A DNA stretch of 64,000 nt from Heyndrickxia sporothermodurans (GCA_018333075.1 BORH01000021.1:1-64000); one strand, 5' to 3'; positions 47,770-55,568 are shown, numbered from the stretch's first letter. A program made the numbers and translations. The notes: generated by a model from the sequence alone, not told the origin.

Positions 47770-50700
47770 TTGAATAAAATTATTAACTTTAGCATAAAGA
47801 ATAAGTTTGCTATTTGGTTAATGACCATCATTATTACAGTTGCAGGATTGTATTCTGGATTAAATATGAAACTTGAAACAATACCGAATATTAATATGCC
47901 TGTAGTTATGGTCTCAACCGTTTATCCAGGAGCAACCCCACAAGAAGTCACTGATAAGGTTACGAAACCAATTGAACAAAAAATTAAAAATTTATCTGGT
48001 GTAGATTCAGTGAGTTCGACATCTTCTCAAAATCTTTCATCCATACAAATTCAATATAACTTTGACAAGGATATGGATAAGGCTCAGCAAGAAGTAAAAG
48101 AAGCTCTTGACACAATCGAGCTTCCAGACCAAGTGAAGGATTTCAATGTTTCTAGATTAAATATGAATGAATTCCCAATCCTATCACTTAGTATTTCGAA
48201 CGAAAAGCAATCTGCGGAAGAATTGACTAAAACAGTCGAACAAGATATTGTCCCTGAATTAGAAAGTATTGATGGAGTTTCAAAAGTACAAGTTTCTGGG
48301 CAATATGTAAAACAAGTAAATTTAACATTCGATAACAAAAAAATGGAAGCATTAGGACTTACTGAAGATACTGTGAAGCAATTAATCCAAGGTTCGAATG
48401 TTTCAGTTCCATTAGGATTAATCACCTTTACAGATAAGCAAAAATCAGTTGTTATTGATGGAAATATTAGCACACTTAAAGACTTAAAAAATCTTGAGAT
48501 TCCTGTTACACCTTCACAAACAGGTATAACATCACAACAATCTCAAACACCTCCACCAGCAGGGGCAAATGCAGGAATTCCAACTGTTAAACTAAAAGAT
48601 ATTGCCAAAATTAAAGTTGAAGGAAAACATGAATCCATTTCAAAAACAAATGGAATTGATTCAATAGGGGTTCAAGTTACAAAGGCCTCAGATGCAAACA
48701 CAGTTGATGTGGCTAATAAGGTAACTGAAAAACTAGACAAATTGAAAAAAGACCATACTGGATTAAAAACTGTCAGCATGTTTGACCAAGCAACACCTAT
48801 CAAAGATTCAGTGAATACAATGCTTAATAAAGCTCTTATTGGTGCTATATTCGCTGTAATCATTATTCTATTGTTCTTAAGAGATATTAAATCAACCATT
48901 ATCTCAGTTATATCCATTCCGCTTTCCTTACTCATTGCAATACTTGCTTTAAAGCAAATGGATATTTCCTTAAATATTATGACTCTTGGAGCGATGACCG
49001 TAGCAATCGGACGTGTCATAGATGACTCAATTGTTGTTATAGAAAACATATATCGTAGAATGGCACTACCTGGTGAGAAATTAAAAGGCAGTGCATTAAT
49101 TCGAGAAGCAACGAAAGAAATGCTTAAACCAATCATGTCTTCAACGATTGTGACGATTGCTGTATTCTTGCCATTAGGATTAATTAAAGGTACTGTTGGT
49201 GAATTATTTTTACCATTTGCCTTAACGATTGTATTTGCACTACTTGCTTCATTATTAGTAGCAATAACTATCGTTCCAATGTTTGCCCATTCCCTTTTCA
49301 AAAATGGGGTAAAAAAATCTCATCATAAAGAAGGACATGGAAAACTTGCTACCTTCTATAAAAAAGTGCTTAATTGGTCACTAAATCATAAATTGATTAC
49401 ATTTGGATTAGCCGTTCTACTACTAATCGGAAGCCTTTTCTTAATTCCTGCAATCGGGGTTAGCTTCCTACCTTCTGATGAACAGAAAATGATTATTGCA
49501 ACATACAATCCAGAGCCTGGTGAAACGGTTACTAATGTAGAAAAAATAACTGATAAAGCAGAAAAATATTTAGAAGATCGTAAAGGTGTTAAAAATATTC
49601 AATATACATTAGGTTCAAGCAATCCGATGGGATTTGGAAATAGTAATTCTGCTTTGTTCTTTATTGAATATGATAAGGATACTAAAAACTTTGACAAAGA
49701 ACCTGAAAAAGTCATTAAAAAGCTTCAAGACATGACTGAGAAAGGTGAATGGAAGTCACAGGACTTTGCTTCTACCAATTCAAATTCTCTTGAGCTGCTA
49801 GTTTATGGTGATGAACTTAATGACATAAAACCGGTTGTCAATAAGATTAAAGGAATTATGGAAAAAAATAATTCTTTAAAAAATGTCGATACAAGTTTAT
49901 CACAAGCATATGATGAATATACGTTAGTTGCTAATCAAAGCAAATTAAGTAAGTTGGGGCTAACTGCTGGACAAATTGGAATGCAATTAAACCAAGTTGG
50001 CGAAGCACCGCTATTAACAACTATCAAAAATGAAGGCAAAGAAATGAATGTCTATATTCAAGTAGATAAGAAAAACTACAAAAACATCAATGATTTAACG
50101 AATACAAAAATTAAGTCTCCATTAGGCATGGAAGTAAAAATTGGCGATGTTATGAAAACTAAAACAGGTGAGGCACCAGATTCTGTTACAAGAAAGGATA
50201 GCCGAATCTATGCAAGTGTAAGTGGAGATATTAAAGGAAAAGATGTCTCTAAAGTATCTAACGAGATTCAAAAGAAAGTGGATAAATTAGACCTTCCAAG
50301 TAATGTGAAAGTGTCTATGGGAGGAGTAACACAAGATATTAATGAATCATTTACTCAGCTTGGCTTAGCAATGCTTGCAGCGATTGCGATCGTTTATCTA
50401 GTATTAGTTATTACATTTGGCGGAGGACTTGCACCGTTTGCGGTTCTATTCTCACTACCATTTACGATTATCGGTGGATTACTAGCGTTACTTATTTCGA
50501 AAGAAACATTAAGTATTTCTGCAATGATCGGAGCCTTAATGCTTATCGGAATTGTTGTGACAAATGCTATCGTATTAATTGACCGAGTCATTCATAAGCA
50601 AAATGAAGGACTTTCAACTCGTGAAGCCTTACTTGAAGCAGGACCTACTCGTCTTCGCCCGATATTAATGACAGCCATCGCTACTGTTGGTGCCCTTCTA

Positions 50701-50865
50701 CCTCTTGCTTTTGGTTTTGAAGGTGGAGGATTAATATCCAAAGGACTTGGTGTGACCGTTATTGGCGGATTAATAAGCTCTACATTATTAACCTTATTAA
50801 TTGTGCCAATTGTATATGAGTTTTTAATGAAGTTTAAAAAGAAGAAGAAAATAGTTGAAGAATAA
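47770..50865 (+). CDS. swrC: RND-family exporter, SwrC/YerP-like
   Basis: The 1031-residue protein has the full RND architecture: helix 1 near residue 10, two large extracytoplasmic loops (about 40-340 and 560-860) and two blocks of membrane helices (345-540, 870-1020). GAMTVAIGRVIDDSIVVIENIYRRM in TM4 carries the Asp-Asp pair used for proton flow. SwrC exports surfactin and other amphiphiles in B. subtilis and gives resistance to them. TTG at 47770 is the start, behind AAAAGGAG. It stands alone without membrane-fusion or outer-membrane partners, as usual for Gram-positive RNDs. Confidence 0.9.
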   Translation: MNKIINFSIKNKFAIWLMTIIITVAGLYSGLNMKLETIPNINMPVVMVSTVYPGATPQEVTDKVTKPIEQKIKNLSGVDSVSSTSSQNLSSIQIQYNFDKDMDKAQQEVKEALDTIELPDQVKDFNVSRLNMNEFPILSLSISNEKQSAEELTKTVEQDIVPELESIDGVSKVQVSGQYVKQVNLTFDNKKMEALGLTEDTVKQLIQGSNVSVPLGLITFTDKQKSVVIDGNISTLKDLKNLEIPVTPSQTGITSQQSQTPPPAGANAGIPTVKLKDIAKIKVEGKHESISKTNGIDSIGVQVTKASDANTVDVANKVTEKLDKLKKDHTGLKTVSMFDQATPIKDSVNTMLNKALIGAIFAVIIILLFLRDIKSTIISVISIPLSLLIAILALKQMDISLNIMTLGAMTVAIGRVIDDSIVVIENIYRRMALPGEKLKGSALIREATKEMLKPIMSSTIVTIAVFLPLGLIKGTVGELFLPFALTIVFALLASLLVAITIVPMFAHSLFKNGVKKSHHKEGHGKLATFYKKVLNWSLNHKLITFGLAVLLLIGSLFLIPAIGVSFLPSDEQKMIIATYNPEPGETVTNVEKITDKAEKYLEDRKGVKNIQYTLGSSNPMGFGNSNSALFFIEYDKDTKNFDKEPEKVIKKLQDMTEKGEWKSQDFASTNSNSLELLVYGDELNDIKPVVNKIKGIMEKNNSLKNVDTSLSQAYDEYTLVANQSKLSKLGLTAGQIGMQLNQVGEAPLLTTIKNEGKEMNVYIQVDKKNYKNINDLTNTKIKSPLGMEVKIGDVMKTKTGEAPDSVTRKDSRIYASVSGDIKGKDVSKVSNEIQKKVDKLDLPSNVKVSMGGVTQDINESFTQLGLAMLAAIAIVYLVLVITFGGGLAPFAVLFSLPFTIIGGLLALLISKETLSISAMIGALMLIGIVVTNAIVLIDRVIHKQNEGLSTREALLEAGPTRLRPILMTAIATVGALLPLAFGFEGGGLISKGLGVTVIGGLISSTLLTLLIVPIVYEFLMKFKKKKKIVEE

Positions 50866-50877
50866 TATTTAATAATG

Positions 50878-50920
50878 GGGCAATCCGATTAGTGACTGAC
50901 ACTTATCGGATTGCCCTTTT
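50878..50920 (+). terminator. Terminator of the RND gene
   Basis: GGGCAATCCGAT (50878-50889) pairs perfectly with ATCGGATTGCCC (50905-50916), followed by TTTTC. Confidence 0.9.
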
Positions 50921-51002
50921 CATTTAAACTTTCACATTATTTTCCTGTATTCTTTTTTGTATTTGAAAAAAATAATCTTGTACTATTGACATTCACTTTA
51001 TT

Positions 51003-51021
51003 TGTAACTAAAATGGTTACA
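51003..51021. promoter_or_regulatory. 19-bp palindrome upstream of the Rrf2 gene
   Basis: TGTAAC-TAAAATG-GTTACA has perfect 6-bp arms and a 7-bp spacer. It ends 15 bp before the ATG of the Rrf2 gene and recurs before the next gene, so it is a strong operator candidate. Confidence 0.75.
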
Positions 51022-51036
51022 TAGGTGGTGAACGAT

Positions 51037-51450
51037 ATGGTAAACAGTCGTTTTGCTGTTGCTATTCACATACTTTCCCTAATTGCCACAACGAAAGATC
51101 GTGATCAATTAACTTCTGATTGGATTGCATCTAGTGTTAATACAAATCCTGTTGTTATTAGGCGTATCAGTGGAATGCTGAGAAAGGCAGGAATTTTAGA
51201 ATCCAAGCCAGGAATTGCTGGTTCTATACTTACTAAGGCTCCATCTCAAATTACACTCCTTGAGGTGTACAAGGCTGTTCAACCACAAGAGGACTTGTTT
51301 TCTTTACACGAGAAGCCTAATCCAGAATGTCCTGTAGGAAAAAAAATTCAATCTACTTTAGATGATGTTTTTCATTCTGTACAATCAGCAATGGAAAGTA
51401 AATTAGCAGATCAGTCTTTGCAAGACGTTTTAGATCATCTCTTTCAATAA
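51037..51450 (+). CDS. ywnA: Rrf2-family regulator, YwnA-like
   Basis: The 137-residue protein has an N-terminal winged helix (MVNSRFAVAIHILSLI, WIASSVNTNPVVIRRISGMLRKAGILESKPG). It lacks the three-cysteine Fe-S cluster of IscR-type members; only one cysteine (PECPVG) remains, which is typical of YwnA-like sensors. B. subtilis YwnA lies beside ywnB, as here. ATG 51037 follows AGGTGG by eight bases; a GTG at 51025 is in frame but lies inside that Shine-Dalgarno. Palindromes before this and the next gene suggest autoregulation. Confidence 0.85.
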   Translation: MVNSRFAVAIHILSLIATTKDRDQLTSDWIASSVNTNPVVIRRISGMLRKAGILESKPGIAGSILTKAPSQITLLEVYKAVQPQEDLFSLHEKPNPECPVGKKIQSTLDDVFHSVQSAMESKLADQSLQDVLDHLFQ

Positions 51451-51475
51451 GAGAGGATCTTTTTTACCACATACC

Positions 51476-51494
51476 TGTAACCATTAAAGTTACA
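51476..51494. promoter_or_regulatory. 19-bp palindrome upstream of the YwnB-like gene
   Basis: TGTAAC-CATTAAA-GTTACA has the same arms and spacing as the site at 51003, which read in the other direction is TGTAAC-CATTTTA-GTTACA. Eighteen of nineteen positions agree, or 17 depending on how the A/T stretch is aligned. It lies 30 bp before the ywnB-like start. Confidence 0.8.
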
Positions 51495-51523
51495 AAACAA
51501 CAATAAATTTGGAGGAATAAAAA

Positions 51524-52156
51524 ATGAAAATTGGAATTATTGGTGCAAGCGGAAAAGCAGGAGCATTTATTTTAAAAGAAGCAGTTGATCGCGGACATGA
51601 AGTAACAGCTATCGTTAGAAATGCCGATAAAGTATCTGATAAAAATGTTGCGATTATAGTAAAAGATATTTTTTCTTTAACTTCAGAGGAAGTTCAAAAT
51701 TTTGACGTAATTGTTAATGCATTCGGCGCTCCAGCTGGACAAGAACATCTCCATGTTGATGCGGGAAGAAAATTAATCGATATCTTAAAAGAAGCACCAA
51801 ATACAAAATTATTTGTTGTAGGTGGTGCAGGTAGTCTATACGCTAATGAAGCTCAAACTATTCGTGTCATGGAAACACCTGATTTTCCAAGCATGTTTTT
51901 ACCTACAGCACAAAATCAAGGTAAAAATCTTGAGGATCTAAAAAATTCATCAATTACTTGGACATTCTTAAGCCCATCTGCCTTTTTTGACCCTCAAGGT
52001 AAAAGAACTGGTAAATATGAAGTAGGAAAAGATCAATTACTTGTAAATTCAAAAGGTGAAAGCTATATTAGCTATGCAGATTATGCAATTGCTGTACTAG
52101 ATGAAATTGAAAATCCTAAACATATCAATCAACGTTTTACAGTTGTTTCAGAATAA
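51524..52156 (+). CDS. ywnB: NAD(P)-binding protein, YwnB-like (atypical SDR)
   Basis: The 210-residue protein is a Rossmann-fold, SDR-a5-type NAD(P)-binding protein. It shows GIIGASGKAGAFILKEAVDRGHEVTAIVRN at the N-terminus and a WTFLSPSAFFDP segment conserved in this group. It has no classic YxxxK pair. Substrate is unknown; a role in quinone or electrophile response is an inference from pairing with an Rrf2 regulator. It has the 19-bp palindrome of the Rrf2 gene upstream and a GGAGG Shine-Dalgarno. Confidence 0.85.
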   Translation: MKIGIIGASGKAGAFILKEAVDRGHEVTAIVRNADKVSDKNVAIIVKDIFSLTSEEVQNFDVIVNAFGAPAGQEHLHVDAGRKLIDILKEAPNTKLFVVGGAGSLYANEAQTIRVMETPDFPSMFLPTAQNQGKNLEDLKNSSITWTFLSPSAFFDPQGKRTGKYEVGKDQLLVNSKGESYISYADYAIAVLDEIENPKHINQRFTVVSE

Positions 52157-52345
52157 GAAAAGCGCGGGGCGCCTTGACCATCGACGAACTAGTAAAATTT
52201 TAGTTCAAATTTTCCCGGAAGGGCTTCGACTGAGGTAAAGGAAACGCGGGTAATTAAAGGGCGAATCTTTGTTGATTTATCGTAGGAAGTAATCCTGAAG
52301 TACGCTAGTCGACGGCTGCTCGCGCTAGACAGAGCAGGTATTTTT
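52157..52345. repeat. Decayed Bacillus-type repeat element
   Basis: The segment starts AAAAGCGCGGGGCGCCTTGACC and ends GACGGCTGCTCGCGCTAGACAGAGC, matching the outline of a dispersed repeat found after many Bacillus genes (AAAAGCGCAAGGCGCC...; GCTGGAGCTAGACAG). It is more GC-rich than its surroundings. I see no coding capacity. The match is from memory, with many changes, and the start lies directly behind ywnB. Confidence 0.45.
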
Positions 52346-52395
52346 CATCATTAATACCCTTAAAAATATTTATACTCTCTTATTTTACAACAGAA

Positions 52396-52431
52396 AGAAG
52401 GCGGATCATAAATGGTCAGCCTTCCTTTTTG
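52396..52431 (+). terminator. Terminator between the ywnB-like gene and mgtE
   Basis: GAAGGC (52397-52402) and GCCTTC (52419-52424) close a hairpin followed by CTTTTTG on the plus strand. Confidence 0.55.
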
Positions 52432-52483
52432 TATCTTTAAGTTATAAATTATTAAAGTATTCCAATTTTGTTATTAATAGATA

Positions 52484-53842
52484 CTACATCAACTTCGATA
52501 TAAACATTGTTGCAATGCCAAAGTAAATGAGTAAAGATAAAATATCATTTAAAGTCGTAATTAACGGACCAGAAGCTACAGCTGGATCGATTTTAAATTT
52601 ATATAATATGAGAGGAACGATCGTACCTGCTAAAGTACCAATAATCAAAGTCATTACTAAAGAGCTTCCAACAACTAGCCCTAAAATTGGATTCCCCTGC
52701 CAAATGTAAGCAATTATTGAGATTAAGATTCCACATGTAATCCCAATTATCACACCTACAGCAAGCTCACGAGAAATCAACTTGAGCACGATTTTTTTAT
52801 CAATATCCCGAGTAGCTAGACCCCTTACAACAACAGCAAGTGATTGAGTTCCAGTATTACCTGTCATACCTGCAATCATAGGCATAAAGAAAGCTAATGC
52901 AACCACTTTAGATAAAGTATTTTCAAAACCACTAATAATCGTTCCTGAAACAAGTCCAATAAATAATAATAAAATTAACCACGGAAGTCTTCGGTATGCA
53001 GCAACAATTGCTTTCGTGTCAAAGTCAATCGATTTACCAGACGCAGAGAGTTTTTCTATATCTTCATTTGCTTCTTGAATAAATACATCAATGATATCAT
53101 CAACTGTTACAATCCCAACTAACTCATTATTGTTTTCTACAACAGGTACTGCCAAAAAGTCGTATCTTTCTATGACTTTTGCTACCTCTTCCTGATCTGC
53201 CTCTGCGGAAACAGAAATGACTCGGCTAAACATAATATCATGAATTTTTTCATATTCATCTGCTAAAATTAAGTCCCTATAGGAGACAACACCTACAAGC
53301 TTTTTATCACCATCGATAACATATAAATAATTAATCGTTTCGGAAAACTCCGCAAATACTTTCAGCTTATCTACCGTTTCCCTTACAGTATAGTGCTGAG
53401 GAATCCACACAAAGCGATTAGTCATTAATCTACCTGCAGTTTCAGGTGGATAATTCATAATGTTTTTTACAATGGTAGATTCTTCTTTTTTCATACCTGA
53501 AAGCAACTCATCAATTTTTTCAGGAGATAGATTTTCTAATAATGATGCCAAATCGTCATTATCCATTAAGTCCATTACCGGACCAGACTTTTCGACACCT
53601 AATTTTGCAAGAACCTTCAATTGGTATTCTTGATCTAACTCTTGTATTAATTCTGCAATTTGTTCAGGATACATAAAAAGTAAGAAACGGGAATGATGTT
53701 TTTCCGGAAGACTCTCAAATGTCCTAGCTATATCATAAGGTTGGAGCTCATCAAGAATACCTTGAAACTCTTTCCTTTTTCCTTCTTTAAGCACTTTTAT
53801 TATTTGAAGTATGATTTGATCTTCTGTCATATTGTGTAACAA
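52484..53842 (-). CDS. mgtE: MgtE, magnesium transporter
   Basis: MgtE is a Mg2+-gated channel. The 452-residue protein has the cytoplasmic MgtE N domain (about 20-130), two CBS domains (130-260; TAGRLMTNRFV and VGIVTVDDIIDVF) that sense Mg2+, and five C-terminal helices with the pore sequence MAGMTGNTGTQSLAVVVRG. The likely start is TTG 53840-53842, eight bases after AAGGAG; a GTG at 53851 directly touches that Shine-Dalgarno. It is controlled by an M-box riboswitch 600 bp upstream and by an unusual leader in between. Confidence 0.92.
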   Translation of the reverse strand: MLHNMTEDQIILQIIKVLKEGKRKEFQGILDELQPYDIARTFESLPEKHHSRFLLFMYPEQIAELIQELDQEYQLKVLAKLGVEKSGPVMDLMDNDDLASLLENLSPEKIDELLSGMKKEESTIVKNIMNYPPETAGRLMTNRFVWIPQHYTVRETVDKLKVFAEFSETINYLYVIDGDKKLVGVVSYRDLILADEYEKIHDIMFSRVISVSAEADQEEVAKVIERYDFLAVPVVENNNELVGIVTVDDIIDVFIQEANEDIEKLSASGKSIDFDTKAIVAAYRRLPWLILLLFIGLVSGTIISGFENTLSKVVALAFFMPMIAGMTGNTGTQSLAVVVRGLATRDIDKKIVLKLISRELAVGVIIGITCGILISIIAYIWQGNPILGLVVGSSLVMTLIIGTLAGTIVPLILYKFKIDPAVASGPLITTLNDILSLLIYFGIATMFISKLM

Positions 53843-53851
53843 CTTAGACAC

Positions 53852-54157
53852 TCCTTTTCAAGGAATAAAAGGATTTTTCTCATCCGAGGAAAATAAATAC
53901 GCGAAGACCCTTAAGTTTATGAAGGCATTGCCCTCATTAATTAAAGGCGGATTATCTCTGCTGATTTATTCCTTTACATGAGAAAAATAGTTAGATTCCC
54001 TCCTTTTATTATTCCCCTAAAAACTGAAAAGAAAGGTAAAAGACCACTCAAAAATCCTAATTGAGGCATAAATCATCATGTTTTGTACCTTAAAAATAAT
54101 ATCATCTATAACAATTCACAAGTTTGATCTAAATGATTATACAAACAAAAACTATAC
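53852..54157. other. 3' part of the mgtE leader
   Basis: This stretch between the small leader ORF and mgtE contains the structured element at 53874-53987. Just before mgtE, TCCTTTT and AAAAGGA can pair on the minus strand and would mask the Shine-Dalgarno. No other ORF of note was seen. Confidence 0.5.
53874..53987 (-). ncRNA. Structured RNA element of unknown class in the mgtE leader
   Basis: TTTTTCTCAT (53874-53883) and ATGAGAAAAA (53978-53987) pair perfectly, and the stem continues with AGGAAAATAAAT (53887-53898) against ATTTATTCCT (53964-53973). Inside, ATGAGGGC and GCCTTCAT (minus strand, about 53920-53938) form a hairpin with one G-U pair that would be a mismatch on the opposite strand. 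The whole is a closed multi-stem fold about 30 nt before mgtE. It does not match any riboswitch class I can recall. Confidence 0.5.
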
Positions 54158-54298
54158 CTATATCATATGATTTTTTCGCAATAGCGGACCACCTTTTAAG
54201 TCCACTTCTCCACAAATAGGGGAGATGAGAAGTGAACTGTTTATTTGTAAAAATATGAAACTACTATATATGGGTACCGAATCAGGCAAACTGTCCAT
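54158..54298 (-). CDS. Candidate leader peptide (46 residues) in the mgtE leader
   Basis: ATG at 54296-54298 is preceded by AGGAGG with a spacing of eight bases, one of the best ribosome-binding sites in the window. The ORF encodes MDSLPDSVPIYSSFIF... and ends at TAG 54158-54160. It lies between the M-box terminator and mgtE, in the same direction. Its 5' end has Asp and Pro alternating (D..PD..P), like the ribosome-destabilising N-terminus of the MgtL leader peptide of enterobacteria. A hairpin sits inside it (AGTTCACTTCTC with GAGAAGTGGACT, 54199-54238). No homologue is known to me; it may not be a stable protein. Confidence 0.4.
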   Translation of the reverse strand: MDSLPDSVPIYSSFIFLQINSSLLISPICGEVDLKGGPLLRKNHMI

Positions 54299-54401
54299 TC
54301 TCATCACCTCCTAAAATGAATATATTAATGGATGAAAAGTCTTTCAGTATTTCCTCTTTCCAACCGAATAACTACAAATTTCTTAAATAAGTTAAAAAAT
54401 A

Positions 54402-54430
54402 AAAAACACCCACAACGAAGAGGATGTTTT
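54402..54430 (-). terminator. Terminator of the M-box riboswitch
   Basis: On the minus strand AAAACATCC pairs with GGGTGTTTT (one G-U pair) around a ten-base loop, followed by a T-run. It lies about 40 nt behind the aptamer and is the expected expression platform. Confidence 0.75.
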
Positions 54431-54466
54431 CAATGATACATAAAAATGCAAAAAATTGAATTGGTC

Positions 54467-54626
54467 TCAAATCGTTGAGCTTTAGCACTATACGGCATAG
54501 GATAAAATTCTTCCAGCTACATTAAAAACCACCTTATGTCGATGGTTCCTGTTGACCCATTGGCGTCTTTCGAAATTTCTGGGCAGCAGCATATCTCCGT
54601 ATAGGAGCCTCACCTAACGAGGTTAT
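54467..54626 (-). promoter_or_regulatory. M-box (ykoK leader) magnesium riboswitch
   Basis: Minus-strand words match the M-box closely: TTAGGTGAGGCTCCTATACGG, GCTGCTGCCCAGAAA, AGACGCCAATGGGTCAACAGG, CATCGACATAAGGTG and GTGCTAAAGCTCAACGATT. The aptamer folds tightly around Mg2+ and exposes the downstream terminator, so mgtE is made when Mg2+ is low. It belongs to mgtE although the coding start is about 620 nt away. Confidence 0.95.
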
Positions 54627-54648
54627 TAAATTGTTAATCACTCTTACA

Positions 54649-54677
54649 TTTATACGTAGAAAATCTAATATTGTCAA
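54649..54677 (-). promoter_or_regulatory. SigA-type promoter of mgtE
   Basis: TTGACA (54672-54677) and TATAAA (54649-54654) on the minus strand have an exact 17-bp spacer and lie about 25 bp upstream of the M-box. Confidence 0.8.
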
Positions 54678-54852
54678 CCGTTATTCCCTACATTTCAGTA
54701 ATAATTTTTAAATCATGCACCACCTATCAGTTGTTTTTTACAAAAACATACAATTCCCCTTATCAAATCCCTCTCTATTAATTTTTTACTTGATTAGTAA
54801 TATATTACCCTATTAGAAAACAAACGAAACTTATTGACAAAAAACAATATAT

Positions 54853-54882
54853 GTTGACAAAATGTCAACGATTCATTTATAT
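54853..54882 (+). promoter_or_regulatory. Promoter and 17-bp palindromic operator of the XRE-DUF1232 gene
   Basis: GTTGACA-AAA-TGTCAAC (54853-54869) is a perfect inverted repeat. Its left arm contains the -35 box TTGACA (54854-54859). TTATAT at 54877-54882, 17 bp away, can serve as the -10. An XRE-type protein encoded next to it is expected to bind this site and repress itself. Confidence 0.7.
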
Positions 54883-54920
54883 TTCTAATAAACTGAGTAT
54901 AATCAGAAAGGAACAACAAA

Positions 54921-55568
54921 ATGGCAGAGGAGAAAATCTCTAATAAATTAGGTCCATTATTAAAAAATCAATTAAAGAAACAATCATTATCTATGAGAAA
55001 GCTTAGTGAACAAACCAATATAGATACTGCTACGATTTCGCGCATTATTAATGGTAAAAGAAAAGCAACACCTGATCACTTAAAAAAAATGGCTGAATGC
55101 CTCAATATTTCCATTTCTGAGTTATATGTTGCAGCTGGATATCCAATTGAAAAAAATCAGGAGCATTTTGACTCAGATATTCACGCCTCTATCGATAGTA
55201 TCCAAAATTTTCTAGAGTCTTCAAATTTATATGATAAAAGTTTTTCCATTGATCAGGTTCAACAGGAACTAACAAAATATGAACAATATACGCAAACTGA
55301 AGAAGGAAAGGAAACTATTCTGTCCAAATTTGAGGAAAAGCTTCGAAGTGTTGGTAGCATCGGTCCATTTATCAATCATCTAAAAGATATGTATGAAAAG
55401 TTCCGTCTAAATAAAGGGACTGCTGTAGAGCTTACAATTATTGGAAGTTCTCTTTTATATTTTATTTTACCAGTTGATGTCATTCCAGATTACATTTTTC
55501 CAATTGGGTATTTAGATGATGCCATTGCTGTCAAAATGGTTATTAGTTTTCTTTCGCTTAAAAATTAG
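54921..55568 (+). CDS. XRE-family regulator fused to a DUF1232 membrane domain
   Basis: The 215-residue protein has an N-terminal HTH_3 domain (about 10-68; MRKLSEQTNIDTATISRIINGKRKATPDHLKKMAECL). A helical linker (80-140) and a C-terminal DUF1232 domain follow (about 140-212; LYFILPVDVIPDYIFPIGYLDDAIAV), with one or two membrane-associated helices. The conserved P-DVIPD--P--G--DD pattern is the DUF1232 signature. A membrane-tethered regulator is plausible. A 17-bp palindrome over its own promoter suggests autoregulation. Targets and signal are unknown. Confidence 0.8.
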   Translation: MAEEKISNKLGPLLKNQLKKQSLSMRKLSEQTNIDTATISRIINGKRKATPDHLKKMAECLNISISELYVAAGYPIEKNQEHFDSDIHASIDSIQNFLESSNLYDKSFSIDQVQQELTKYEQYTQTEEGKETILSKFEEKLRSVGSIGPFINHLKDMYEKFRLNKGTAVELTIIGSSLLYFILPVDVIPDYIFPIGYLDDAIAVKMVISFLSLKN

